Part shown: positions 7,995-15,701 of the stretch, piece by piece
Layout of the letters: every line of letters starts with the position of its first letter
Position numbering within the stretch: the stretch's first letter is position 1
Notes under the pieces: model-generated
Told to the model about the DNA's origin: nothing
Databases searched by the model: none
Seen by the model: the letters and a program-made list of their open reading frames with translations, nothing else
Source: Virgibacillus_O xinjiangensis
Lineage (GTDB): Bacteria; Bacillota; Bacilli; Bacillales; Amphibacillaceae
Direction of reading: 5' to 3'
DNA: 64,000 nucleotides
NCBI RefSeq assembly: GCF_042643145.1
Contig: NZ_JBHRSA010000046.1
Span: 124,001-188,000 of the forward strand
Translations under genes and position numbers: made by a program

Positions 7995-8116
7995 ACAAAC
8001 TCCTCCTTTTATTCAGCTACTAGTCCTATTCAAGCCAGTATGGGAAATACCTCTCGTAAACTTTATGGGAAAATGTGAAGGATTCCGTGCATTTTTATCT
8101 TTGACTTTTCACAGGC

Positions 8117-8157
8117 ACCATACGAATAGTAATCAGAGGACTATTCGTATGGTTTTT
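8117..8157 (+). terminator. Orphan plus-strand hairpin terminator
   Basis: A perfect 14-bp stem (8117-8130 with 8140-8153) is followed by TTTTT on the plus strand. There is no plus-strand gene upstream for more than 1 kb. It therefore either ends a short transcript started in the divergent region or attenuates the downstream UbiB-family gene. Confidence 0.7.
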
Positions 8158-8275
8158 GATATGGTGGAAGGGACACATGCTGTCGAGTTATTATGATGTT
8201 AATCGGGGTATAAATAGAGAGTAAGAGTTATTAAAGAGAGGAGGGCTGGCCATCTTTCAAAAAAGGATACGACAT

Positions 8276-9931
8276 TTGCAGCGGTACAGGGAGATTGCCA
8301 TTGCTTTTTCTCGTAATGGGTTCGGATTTCTTGTGAAGGAGCTTGGTCTGCATAAAATTGTTTCCTTGCCCAAGCGGTTGGTAACGAACACTCGGGAAGA
8401 AGTACATACATTAACACTGGGAGAAAGGCTTCGGAAGTTCCTGGAAGACATGGGGCCCTCTTTCATTAAGTTGGGGCAGATTGCCAGTACCAGACGTGAT
8501 CTGATACCTGAGGATATCATCAAGGAATTGGAAAAACTCCAGGACCAGGTGCCGCCTTTTCCATATGAAGATGCGAAAGAAATTGTGGAACAAGAGCTGG
8601 GTGCATCGATTGATCACGTCTTTGTAGCATTCGATGAAATACCTCTTGCTGCCGCTTCTATTGGACAGGTGCACCGTGCAGTTCTCTACTCGGGAGAAGA
8701 GGTGGCAGTCAAAATCCAGCGGCCCAATATTCAACAAAATGTTCATACCGACTTGGAGATCCTCCAACACCTTGCAAGGATGGCAGAAAATCGGATGAAA
8801 TGGGCGGAGAGATATCATGTGACAGAAATTGTCCAAGAATTTTCGGACTCCCTGCTGGCAGAGTTGGATTACACACTGGAGGGAAGGAATGCTCATAAAA
8901 TTGTTCACCAGTTCAGAAAGGATCCAAAGGTTCGTATACCTGAGGTCTATTGGGAATACACCACGGAGAAGGTGCTGACCATGGAATATATGGAAGGAAC
9001 GAAGCTGGATGAAGTGGAAGATCTCATTCTGGATGGATTTACTCCAAAACTATTAGCGGAACGGTTGGTCCATTCCGTGTTCCATCAAATATTGATGGAA
9101 GGCTTCTTCCATGCCGATCCACACCCTGGAAACGTCAAGGCACAAGGTAATAATACGATTGTATTTATTGATTTTGGCATGGTCGGCCGACTGACTCCGG
9201 AAATGAAAGATCAGTTCTCAGCGTTGATTGTAGCGATGATGAGACAAGACAATGATGCGATCATCAAGGTGATTTATCGGATGGGATTGGTACCTTCAGA
9301 TATTGATATGCGGAGGTTGAAACGGGACGTGGACAAATTGAAGGAAAAGTACTATGACGTACCATTCAGCCAGGTAAGCATCGGTGAAGCGGTGAACGAT
9401 TTATTTACCGTCGCATCCAAGCATCGGATTGAAATTCCGGCTGATCTGTCCTTGGTCGGAAAAACTCTCCTTACGTTGGAGGGAACCGTGGAAAGGCTGG
9501 ATCCCGAAATTAGCATCGTTAAGATTGCTGAGCCCTTTGGACGCAAGTTGCTGAAGGAGCGGCTGCATCCCAAAAGGGTGGCAGGGGACATCTATCATCA
9601 GCTGGATGACTATAAAGACATCCTTGCCGGTTTCCCGGAACATATTGAAGAGCTGTACGCAATGATTAGAAAAAGAAAGATACCCGTAGAGATTTCCTTT
9701 TCGAATGTCGACAGTTTTATGAAACGGTTGATTCAAGTGAGTAACCGGCTGTCCTTCAGTATTGTGCTATTATCGTTCAGTATTATCATGGTAGGCCTGA
9801 TCATCGGTTCGTCTATAGGTGGCCAATCGACTTACATTTGGAATTTGCCAGTGATTGAGATAGGTTTTGTGGTAGCCATTTTGATGTTCATTTGGCTCAT
9901 TTATTCGATTATCAAGTCCGGGCGGTTCTGA
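8276..9931 (+). CDS. ABC1/UbiB (AarF) family atypical kinase
   Basis: A ~550-residue UbiB-family protein: FIKLGQIASTR (the KxGQ motif), the alanine-rich nucleotide loop AAASIGQVHRA, invariant Lys in VAVKIQRP, HADPHPGNV, and metal-binding FIDFGMVG. Two C-terminal transmembrane helices (about 490-515 and 525-547) anchor it. The family supports isoprenoid quinone or membrane-lipid metabolism in other organisms; its role in menaquinone-using Firmicutes is unsettled. The start is uncertain. TTG at 8276 has AAGGA nearby, but the strongest Shine-Dalgarno (AGAGGAGGG, 8237-8245) points to a non-canonical ATC codon at 8252, which would add IFQKRIRH, the usual family N-terminus. Confidence 0.85.
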   Translation: MQRYREIAIAFSRNGFGFLVKELGLHKIVSLPKRLVTNTREEVHTLTLGERLRKFLEDMGPSFIKLGQIASTRRDLIPEDIIKELEKLQDQVPPFPYEDAKEIVEQELGASIDHVFVAFDEIPLAAASIGQVHRAVLYSGEEVAVKIQRPNIQQNVHTDLEILQHLARMAENRMKWAERYHVTEIVQEFSDSLLAELDYTLEGRNAHKIVHQFRKDPKVRIPEVYWEYTTEKVLTMEYMEGTKLDEVEDLILDGFTPKLLAERLVHSVFHQILMEGFFHADPHPGNVKAQGNNTIVFIDFGMVGRLTPEMKDQFSALIVAMMRQDNDAIIKVIYRMGLVPSDIDMRRLKRDVDKLKEKYYDVPFSQVSIGEAVNDLFTVASKHRIEIPADLSLVGKTLLTLEGTVERLDPEISIVKIAEPFGRKLLKERLHPKRVAGDIYHQLDDYKDILAGFPEHIEELYAMIRKRKIPVEISFSNVDSFMKRLIQVSNRLSFSIVLLSFSIIMVGLIIGSSIGGQSTYIWNLPVIEIGFVVAILMFIWLIYSIIKSGRF

Positions 9932-9937
9932 CAGAGA

Positions 9938-9962
9938 CAGAGAGGAAAGGCGGCTTCCTCTG
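9938..9962. terminator. Short hairpin between convergent genes
   Basis: A 7-bp stem (9941-9947 with 9955-9961) fills the 32-bp gap between the convergent UbiB-family and DUF421 genes. The T-run is weak, so this is tentative. Confidence 0.35.
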
Positions 9963-9963
9963 T

Positions 9964-10686
9964 TTAGTGTTCGATCGGCGGTGTGGCTGGCTGGTCCCCA
10001 TTTCTCAAGGAAATATACAATTCATGATTCCGATTGAGAGATGCGAAGAAGACATGATCCAATTGGGTTATACCCTGATTGGATAGTTGCTGATCCAGCC
10101 AATCCTCCGTCAGATTGAATTCCTTTAAGGTATTTGTGTAGATTTTCCCTTCCATAATGACGGGAAGGGATAGAGAAGAAGCGTTTTTGGTCAGCCTCAG
10201 GTCTTCTATGGTAACTGTACTTTTTTTCGGTTTCTTCAGTACACTCAATGATCCATTTGCCTCAATGATCGCTGTTTCTACTTCGGAAACATCAAATACA
10301 TCCTTTTCGCGAAGCATCTGCAGGATATTGTCAATCGAGTAATGAACTTTTTGCAGATTTTTGTTGAGCAGCTTCCCGTTCTGAACCACAATCGTCGGTT
10401 CAAATGTCAGGAGCTTTCCCACTTTTCTATTAGAAATTTTCCATTTAGCCACCACTTTTTGCAGAAGTCCGATGGCAATGATAGCAATAGCTGTTGGGAT
10501 ATGTTGGATATCAGGGTCGGCGATATCGGCCCCTACTACAGCCCCTATCGTAACTACGATTAAGAAATCAAATACAGGCAGTTCGCCAATTGCCCGCTTT
10601 CCCATAAACAGGGTAATGAATAGCAATAGAGGAAGAATGGTTAAGATTCTCCCGATCACTAGCACAATATCCTTTATGAATTCCAA
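9964..10686 (-). CDS. DUF421 (YetF-like) membrane protein
   Basis: A 240-residue protein with about three N-terminal membrane helices and the DUF421 core: LFMGKRAIGELPVFDFLIVVTIGAVVG, then a cytoplasmic alpha/beta part with QNGKLLNKNLQKVHYSIDNIL and ETAIIEANGSLSVL. B. subtilis YetF and YkjA/YrbG are relatives; one family member contributes to the spore germinant/membrane machinery, but most have no known role. The open frame extends upstream, yet TTG at 10686 preceded by GGAGGAGGG is the natural start. A second DUF421 protein lies at 36095-36607. Divergent from serC. Confidence 0.85.
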   Translation of the reverse strand: MEFIKDIVLVIGRILTILPLLLFITLFMGKRAIGELPVFDFLIVVTIGAVVGADIADPDIQHIPTAIAIIAIGLLQKVVAKWKISNRKVGKLLTFEPTIVVQNGKLLNKNLQKVHYSIDNILQMLREKDVFDVSEVETAIIEANGSLSVLKKPKKSTVTIEDLRLTKNASSLSLPVIMEGKIYTNTLKEFNLTEDWLDQQLSNQGITQLDHVFFASLNRNHELYISLRNGDQPATPPIEH

Positions 10687-10783
10687 ACTTTTCCCTCCTC
10701 CAGCTGCAGGTTCATATTCATCCTTGCCTGTACCAAACCAATAAATACCTTCAAAAACGATGGCGGAAGACTTAAAGCCGGCG

Positions 10784-10811
10784 TTGAAAACTGGTTGAAA
10801 TATGTTAAAAT
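10784..10811 (+). promoter_or_regulatory. Predicted sigma-A promoter for serC
   Basis: TTGAAA (10784-10789), a 16-bp spacer and TAAAAT (10806-10811) would start transcription just before the riboswitch. Confidence 0.5.
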
Positions 10812-10826
10812 TGACACAAAGAGTAT

Positions 10827-10893
10827 GTGTGACTGACGATGCAGCGGATAACCGCAGGGGAGCACATAACATAAAGCAGCCGATCGTCTGGGC
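10827..10893 (+). promoter_or_regulatory. ZTP/ZMP (pfl) riboswitch aptamer
   Basis: The segment begins GTGTGACTGACGA, contains the small hairpin GCGGATAACCGC followed by AGGGGAGCAC, and closes with GCCGATCGTCTGGGC. These are the hallmark conserved pieces of the pfl/ZTP aptamer, including the 3' CUGGGC pseudoknot strand. The class senses ZTP/ZMP, which accumulate when 10-formyl-tetrahydrofolate is short, and turns on one-carbon and purine genes. An intrinsic terminator follows within 10 nt, then serC. The arrangement suggests ligand-dependent antitermination of serC to raise serine, the main one-carbon donor. Confidence 0.82.
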
Positions 10894-10900
10894 AAAATAG

Positions 10901-10927
10901 GGTAAGGAAAATAATCCTTGCCTTTTT
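10901..10927 (+). terminator. Riboswitch expression-platform terminator
   Basis: Stem 10901-10908 with 10915-10922 (one G-U pair) followed by TTTTT, directly after the aptamer and before serC. It is the likely ON/OFF element. Confidence 0.75.
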
Positions 10928-10962
10928 ATATTCAATACTATATAGAATAGGATGTGGCTAAA

Positions 10963-12045
10963 ATGAACCGTGTATTTAATTTCTCAGCCGGTCCCTCCAT
11001 GCTACCGTTGCCCGTACTGGAGAAGGCCCAAAAAGAACTGCTAAATTATCAGGATTCCGGCATGTCGGTAATGGAGTTGAGTCATCGTTCCGGGTGGTTC
11101 AGCGACATTATTTCAGAAGCTGATCAATTGCTTCGGGAACTATTGCAAATCCCGGATAACTACAAGGTTCTGTTTCTTCAGGGAGGGGCATCCCAGCAAT
11201 TTGCCATGGTACCAATGAATCTCATGGTTAACAGCGGCAAGGCTGACTTTGTCCATACCGGCTCGTGGTCCAAGAAGGCCATAAAAGAAGCGGAGAGGTT
11301 TGGAGAGGTCCGTGTCATTGCTTCCTCTGAAGACGAAAATTTCACCTACATACCCAAGGTGGACTCCAGCATGATTGATCCGGAAGCGGATTACGTACAT
11401 ATTACGACCAATAACACGATTGAAGGAACCGCCTTTTCTGAGATTCCGGACACAGGAGACGTGCCACTGGTTGCAGACATGTCGTCGAATATCCTTTCAG
11501 AGGAAATCGATGTATCCAAATTCGGAGTCATTTATGCTGGTGCACAGAAGAATATCGGGCCTGCTGGTCTGACGGTGGTCATCATACGAGAGGATCTGAT
11601 CGGAAAAGCACCGGATTCCTGTCCTGCCATGCTGAATTATAAAACCTTCAGTGATTCCGATTCGCTGTATAATACACCGCCTACGTTCAGTATCTATATG
11701 GCAAAGCTAGTGTTTGAATGGCTGAAAGGATTGGGAGGTCTTCCAGAAATGGAGCGGATCAATCGGGAGAAGGCACAGCTTCTATATGACTATTTGGAGA
11801 CGTCCGAGTTATTTGATTCTCCGGTGAAAAAGGATAGCAGGTCCATGATGAACATTCCGTTCATCATACCGGATAAGGAATTGGATGGAGTCTTCATAGA
11901 TGAAGCCAAACAGGCAGGATTTGAAACATTGAAAGGACATCGCTCTGTAGGAGGAATGCGGGCAAGCATCTACAATGCAATGCCACTACAGGGTGTCAAG
12001 CAACTTGTAGCGTTCATGGAAGAGTTTGAAGGGAAAAATAAGTAG
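10963..12045 (+). CDS. serC: Phosphoserine aminotransferase
   Basis: A 360-residue PLP-dependent class V aminotransferase converting 3-phosphohydroxypyruvate plus glutamate to phosphoserine in serine biosynthesis, and also acting in the pyridoxine route in some bacteria. Diagnostic pieces are MNRVFNFSAGPSMLP at the N-terminus, FLQGGASQQFAM, the Schiff-base Lys in YAGAQKNIGPAGL, and GHRSVGGMRASIYNAMP near the end. GTG at 10954 is also in frame, but ATG at 10963 gives the family-typical start and lies about 11 nt from AGGA. The gene is preceded by a ZTP-type riboswitch with terminator and followed by its own terminator. serA is not adjacent. Confidence 0.96.
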   Translation: MNRVFNFSAGPSMLPLPVLEKAQKELLNYQDSGMSVMELSHRSGWFSDIISEADQLLRELLQIPDNYKVLFLQGGASQQFAMVPMNLMVNSGKADFVHTGSWSKKAIKEAERFGEVRVIASSEDENFTYIPKVDSSMIDPEADYVHITTNNTIEGTAFSEIPDTGDVPLVADMSSNILSEEIDVSKFGVIYAGAQKNIGPAGLTVVIIREDLIGKAPDSCPAMLNYKTFSDSDSLYNTPPTFSIYMAKLVFEWLKGLGGLPEMERINREKAQLLYDYLETSELFDSPVKKDSRSMMNIPFIIPDKELDGVFIDEAKQAGFETLKGHRSVGGMRASIYNAMPLQGVKQLVAFMEEFEGKNK

Positions 12046-12049
12046 AAAG

Positions 12050-12084
12050 AACGGCAGTTGATCGAAATGATCTCTGCCGTTTTT
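12050..12084 (+). terminator. serC intrinsic terminator
   Basis: AACGGCAG (12050-12057) pairs with CTGCCGTT (12074-12081), followed by a T-run. Confidence 0.85.
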
Positions 12085-12199
12085 GTATTTATCAGGAAAA
12101 ACCAATAACATTTCAAGGAGAATTCCTTATAATAAAATGAATACTCTTATGGGGTTCTGTTTGATAAGGCTAATTACTTTTATAAGAAGGAGGGGTAAT

Positions 12200-12484
12200 G
12201 TGGGAAAACGGAAAAACAGCAAATTTGAGAGCCTATTAGAAGATAAGGGTCTAGAATTTGTTTCGGCAGCTCTCCTTCTTAGCGGCCAACTCTCTGTGCG
12301 AAGTGTCCTGGTAAATCGAGATGGTGATGTTGAAATAAGGGTTGTTGGTGAATTGGGAAAGTCCAGTGACCATCAGGAGACCGATTTATATGATTTTTTG
12401 AAGAACAATGGGAATAAGGGCATCGACCAACTAATCGAGTCGTTAAAACAGCAAGTTGTGGATGCAAACAAAGGGAGGGACTAA
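12200..12484 (+). CDS. Hypothetical protein, 94 residues
   Basis: The product is not recognised. GTG at 12200 follows an AAGGAGGGG site with good spacing; the longer frame from 12083 lacks one. The protein is soluble and charged, beginning with a basic stretch (GKRKNSKFESLL), then a hydrophobic segment GLEFVSAALLLSGQL (about 17-31), a beta-like part SVLVNRDGDVEIRVVGEL and an acidic/helical C-terminus ending IESLKQQVVDANKGRD. It is followed immediately by a 46-codon membrane-protein gene whose Shine-Dalgarno lies inside its last codons, so the two look co-translated. Likely a lineage-restricted Bacillaceae gene. Confidence 0.6.
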   Translation: MGKRKNSKFESLLEDKGLEFVSAALLLSGQLSVRSVLVNRDGDVEIRVVGELGKSSDHQETDLYDFLKNNGNKGIDQLIESLKQQVVDANKGRD

Positions 12485-12485
12485 T

Positions 12486-12626
12486 GTGAGCGGAGAGGGA
12501 TTCAGCGGAAGGAATATTGCTTTTTTCATTATGTTTTCGATCTTGGTTCTGCTAGGCATATTTGGAAGGGTCCTGAGGCCAAGCGGGCAACAGGTAGATC
12601 TGGACACCGGCTTTTTGCTGTCATAA
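12486..12626 (+). CDS. Small single-span membrane protein, 46 residues
   Basis: GTG at 12486 has an AGGGAGGG site 8 nt upstream, within the end of the preceding gene. The 46-residue product has a short N-terminus (MSGEGFSGRN), one hydrophobic span IAFFIMFSILVLLGIFG (about 11-27), then RVLRPSGQQVDLDTGFLLS. Topology should be N-out by the positive-inside rule (Arg28, Arg31 after the span). Function is unknown. Tight coupling with the upstream 94-residue gene suggests a two-gene operon of interacting products. Confidence 0.6.
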   Translation: MSGEGFSGRNIAFFIMFSILVLLGIFGRVLRPSGQQVDLDTGFLLS

Positions 12627-12837
12627 GCAGGGCGAGCCGACATGGTATATGATAACCAGGCGTTCCTATCTCATACTATGAAAGGAAATTGTATCCCAGA
12701 TTCCTCTGTTCCCTATGGACCAGAGGTTTTCATTTCTACAATGGTAAAGTCCAAAGGCTTTCCAACTTTTCCAATTTGTTTTATTGACCAAACGGAAAAG
12801 AATACATTATTCTATATATATGCAAAGAATAAGGGAA

Positions 12838-12880
12838 AGCGTAATCGTCATGCCTGGAGAAGGACAGGCTGGATTACGCT
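12838..12880 (+). other. Nested hairpin in the folE 5' region
   Basis: AGCGTAATC (12838-12846) pairs with GATTACGCT (12872-12880), enclosing a GCCTG/CAGGC stem. It lies 26 bp before folE and has no T-run. It may be a leader structure or a weak terminator. The rest of 12627-12906 shows no gene. Confidence 0.45.
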
Positions 12881-12906
12881 ATTTATATAAAGCGAGGTAA
12901 AAGCAT

Positions 12907-13551
12907 ATGTCTTTAACTAATTCTCTCACGTCCCAGAAATACCGCAAACTGTCCAACGAGGAGATAGAAGATACGGAGAACAAGCTCGATCAAGAAGAGG
13001 CGGTAAAGGCCGGCTTGAGAAATCTGATCGAACTATGCGGGGATGACCCGGATCGGGAAGGATTGGAGGAAACCCCGGACAGAGTGCTGAAAGCCTTCCT
13101 TGAGTACACGGAAGGATACAGGGAAGACCCCAAATCCCATCTGGAAAAGGTGTTCGATGTCGACCATCAGGAACTGGTGATGGTGCAGGACATCGAAATT
13201 CATTCCATGTGTGAACATCATTTCGCCCCCTTCTTCGGAGTGGCCCATGTAGGGTACATCCCTAATGGTAAAATAACCGGCCTTTCCAAGATTGCCCGGA
13301 TGGTGGATGGATATGCAAAAAGGTTCCAGGTGCAGGAAAGGCTGACCAACCAGATTGCAGACGCCATGGAAGAGGTGCTTGACCCTCAGGGCGTCATGGT
13401 TGTAATAGAAGCAAAACATATGTGCATGTGTGGAAGAGGAGTCAGGAAATCTGGTGCTTCTACAACGACAAAGGCAGTAAGAGGACTATTCAGGGATGCA
13501 GCCGACCATCGTATGGAATTCTTGTCTCTGCTTGACCGGCCATCCAGATAA
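12907..13551 (+). CDS. folE: GTP cyclohydrolase I (FolE1)
   Basis: A 214-residue homodecameric enzyme converting GTP to 7,8-dihydroneopterin triphosphate, the first step of tetrahydrofolate synthesis. The zinc and catalytic residues are visible in HSMCEHHFAPFFG (Cys and His pair) and KHMCMCGRGV (second Cys), with ARMVDGYAKRFQVQERLT between. The N-terminus has a ~35-residue charged extension before the core DPDREGLEETPDRV, somewhat longer than B. subtilis MtrA. GAGGT precedes ATG. An SDR gene follows after 24 bp and may act on a pterin. The hairpin upstream could be part of its control. Confidence 0.96.
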   Translation: MSLTNSLTSQKYRKLSNEEIEDTENKLDQEEAVKAGLRNLIELCGDDPDREGLEETPDRVLKAFLEYTEGYREDPKSHLEKVFDVDHQELVMVQDIEIHSMCEHHFAPFFGVAHVGYIPNGKITGLSKIARMVDGYAKRFQVQERLTNQIADAMEEVLDPQGVMVVIEAKHMCMCGRGVRKSGASTTTKAVRGLFRDAADHRMEFLSLLDRPSR

Positions 13552-13575
13552 GCCCAAGTAAAACATGGAAAGCGG

Positions 13576-14346
13576 GTGGATCATTTGAGGCATGCAATAA
13601 TTACCGCCGGATATAAAGGGCTGGGAAAAAAGGTGACAGAACAGTTCCTCCAAGCAGGCTGTTCTGTCACCGTCAATTATCGGAGTGACAAAGCGAGAGT
13701 AGAAGAGTTAAAGAGAGAATGGGCCGATTTTGAAGAAAGGCTGCAGTTTGTCCAGGGAGACATAACAAGGAAAGAAGACATCCAAGATATGGTTGATCAG
13801 GCAGTAGAACGTTTTGGGCGGGTCGATTATCTTATAAATAATGCTGGTCCTTACATAGCAGATAAGAAGAAATTGGTCGACTATGATGACCGTGAATGGT
13901 ATGAGTTGATTGATGGGAACCTTAGCTCTGTATTTCAATTTGTTAAACTCGTAGTCCCAATAATGAGAGAGCAGAGGTTCGGCAGAATCATTACCTATGG
14001 ATTCCAGGACGCTGAACAGACACCAGGCTGGCTATTCCGTTCCGCTTACGGGGCTGCCAAAGTAGGGCTGGTCTCCTTGACCAAATCTATCGCCATTGAA
14101 GAGGCGGAGTACGGAATAACTGCCAATATGATTTGCCCAGGTGATATAGCAGGTGAAATGAAGGAGATGGATATCGCTGAGGTAAGGTATAGGGATGACG
14201 GCAAGACCCCCATTGGACGATCTGGAACCGGTCAGGATATTGCTAGACTGGTCAAGTTCTTATGCGAAGAAGATTCCGATATGATCACTGGGAGTGTAAT
14301 ATCTGCTTCCGGAGGGATTGATGTGGTGAACCGAAGAAGAAAATGA
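13576..14346 (+). CDS. Short-chain dehydrogenase/reductase next to folE
   Basis: A ~256-residue classical SDR with variant cofactor loop TAGYKGLGKKV, YLINNAGPY, and catalytic YGAAK (Tyr-x-x-x-Lys) after FGRIITYGFQDAE. The usual Ser in strand 5 appears replaced, since the segment reads IITYGFQ. NAD(P)H-dependent reduction is expected. Position 24 bp after folE suggests a pterin reductase such as FolM-type dihydrofolate/dihydromonapterin reductase, but no specificity residue proves it. Either GTG at 13576 or TTG at 13585 could be the start; neither has an ideal Shine-Dalgarno. A strong terminator follows. Confidence 0.75.
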   Translation: MDHLRHAIITAGYKGLGKKVTEQFLQAGCSVTVNYRSDKARVEELKREWADFEERLQFVQGDITRKEDIQDMVDQAVERFGRVDYLINNAGPYIADKKKLVDYDDREWYELIDGNLSSVFQFVKLVVPIMREQRFGRIITYGFQDAEQTPGWLFRSAYGAAKVGLVSLTKSIAIEEAEYGITANMICPGDIAGEMKEMDIAEVRYRDDGKTPIGRSGTGQDIARLVKFLCEEDSDMITGSVISASGGIDVVNRRRK

Positions 14347-14358
14347 GCAGGATATGGC

Positions 14359-14386
14359 AACCCCTCTGCATGGCAGAGGGGTTTTT
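14359..14386 (+). terminator. Intrinsic terminator of folE-SDR
   Basis: A 9-bp GC-rich stem (14361-14369 with 14373-14381, loop ATG), followed by TTTTT. Confidence 0.9.
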
Positions 14387-14438
14387 CCTGTTGGAGGCTG
14401 GCCGCTTTTAAGACATGCTTGTAGATCAGTCAGTACGG

Positions 14439-15539
14439 CTACACTGGTGGAATTGCTTTGTCTTCTTTTCCTAATGCCTTTGCCCGGCCATCCGCTCGAA
14501 GGAACATGTGATGTAGGCTTAACATAATCTCCAGAAGAACAAGGAACAATATCACCCAGACACCTGCTGTTGTTATTGCTTCCTTCAAGCGGCTGAAAAC
14601 TGGCTGGGTCATGTCGATGAAAGAAGTGAAGGTATAGAACATGGCAAAGGTAAATATTCTGCTCCACTGGGTGACGTCATAGACAAAGATGCCTTGTTTC
14701 ACTCCAAAGCTTCTTACCCTTTTGAGGAGCCTACGGATCTCTATCATTTCCACCAGCATGAAAATGGCTAAAGCCGCCATCCAAATGACATTCACTGCCT
14801 CATCCGGCCTTATATCTGCCTTCAGCCAAGCAATTCCGGTAATGGAAAGGGCTCCATGCAGGATGCAGTTGGTGTTGTTCCAGTCTCGTTCGAGGTTCCA
14901 CCCGCAGATGAGATACCGCTGAATGATCAGCGTGGAGCAGATCAGATAGAAACATAGACCTATGCTCATCCATCCAGCGTTCAGAATATCTGGCACATTG
15001 GTAAAGACGGTGTTGACCAGAAGGATCATGGACTGAGTGCCTACTGTCGTCAGCAGCAGAATCCCATGGGCCTTCTTTCTGAACTCATGGATAGATACAT
15101 TATGGAGCGTTTTTCCACAGATAATCATATATATCATCCATAAACCCATGTTCAGCCATGCTGTTATTTCAGAAAGTACACTCCATTGGGGAAACTGGTT
15201 GTATAGTAGAATGCCGCATATGGAAGTGCCGGCAACCCATGTGCCGAACCCGAATCTGTTCATTGGATTATCATAATGGCGTTTTTTAAAGTTTCCGTTG
15301 AAATAAGCTGCAGCAAAAGTGATGAGGAATGCAAGCCACAGGGCCATATCCAACAGGCTGAGATACTTGCCTGGAGAAGCAGGCAGTTGGGGATGGAAGT
15401 GCCTGGCAAGCACCCCCTGTGTAACGATTCCCAGAGACATAACGACTGCCATGGCACTCGTAGTAATATCTAATCGTTTGGTGAAGATGATTATTGTAAT
15501 AATAGCGAAGAAAATTATTCCCATTACGAGAAACGTCAT
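14439..15539 (-). CDS. Multi-pass membrane protein, unknown function
   Basis: A 366-residue protein with about ten hydrophobic helices beginning MTFLVMGIIFFAIITIIIF and ending with a short polar tail. Segments include RFGFGTWVAGTSICGILLY and GLWMIYMIICGKTLHNV. The number and spacing of helices resemble the tellurite-resistance/dicarboxylate (TDT) or SLAC1-like fold, but I see no decisive motif, so that is only a suggestion. A longer frame starts nine bases upstream at GTG, but ATG at 15539 has AGGTGG at the right distance. The gene is convergent with folE-SDR and upstream of no obvious partner. Confidence 0.6.
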   Translation of the reverse strand: MTFLVMGIIFFAIITIIIFTKRLDITTSAMAVVMSLGIVTQGVLARHFHPQLPASPGKYLSLLDMALWLAFLITFAAAYFNGNFKKRHYDNPMNRFGFGTWVAGTSICGILLYNQFPQWSVLSEITAWLNMGLWMIYMIICGKTLHNVSIHEFRKKAHGILLLTTVGTQSMILLVNTVFTNVPDILNAGWMSIGLCFYLICSTLIIQRYLICGWNLERDWNNTNCILHGALSITGIAWLKADIRPDEAVNVIWMAALAIFMLVEMIEIRRLLKRVRSFGVKQGIFVYDVTQWSRIFTFAMFYTFTSFIDMTQPVFSRLKEAITTAGVWVILFLVLLEIMLSLHHMFLRADGRAKALGKEDKAIPPV

Positions 15540-15624
15540 ATGAACCACCTAGTTTGTAATTATAGCATAAGGGCTATACAGAAGCTGTGAATCTATGTCC
15601 AGGTTTCCTGGCAATCTATCGATG

Positions 15625-15656
15625 GAAAAAACAGCATACCAACAAGGTATGCTGTT
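15625..15656 (-). terminator. Intrinsic terminator of the solute-binding protein gene
   Basis: A perfect 11-bp stem (15630-15640 with 15646-15656, loop AACAA) with a T-run on the minus strand. Confidence 0.92.
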
Positions 15657-15701
15657 TCCCCTAGCCCCTTCAAAGATTCCTATCCTTAGGAATCTCTTAT
15701 G

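Noticed and set aside
12642..12890. 82-codon plus-strand frame before folE
   Set aside because: No Shine-Dalgarno, runs into the nested hairpin, low-complexity composition and no recognisable domain.
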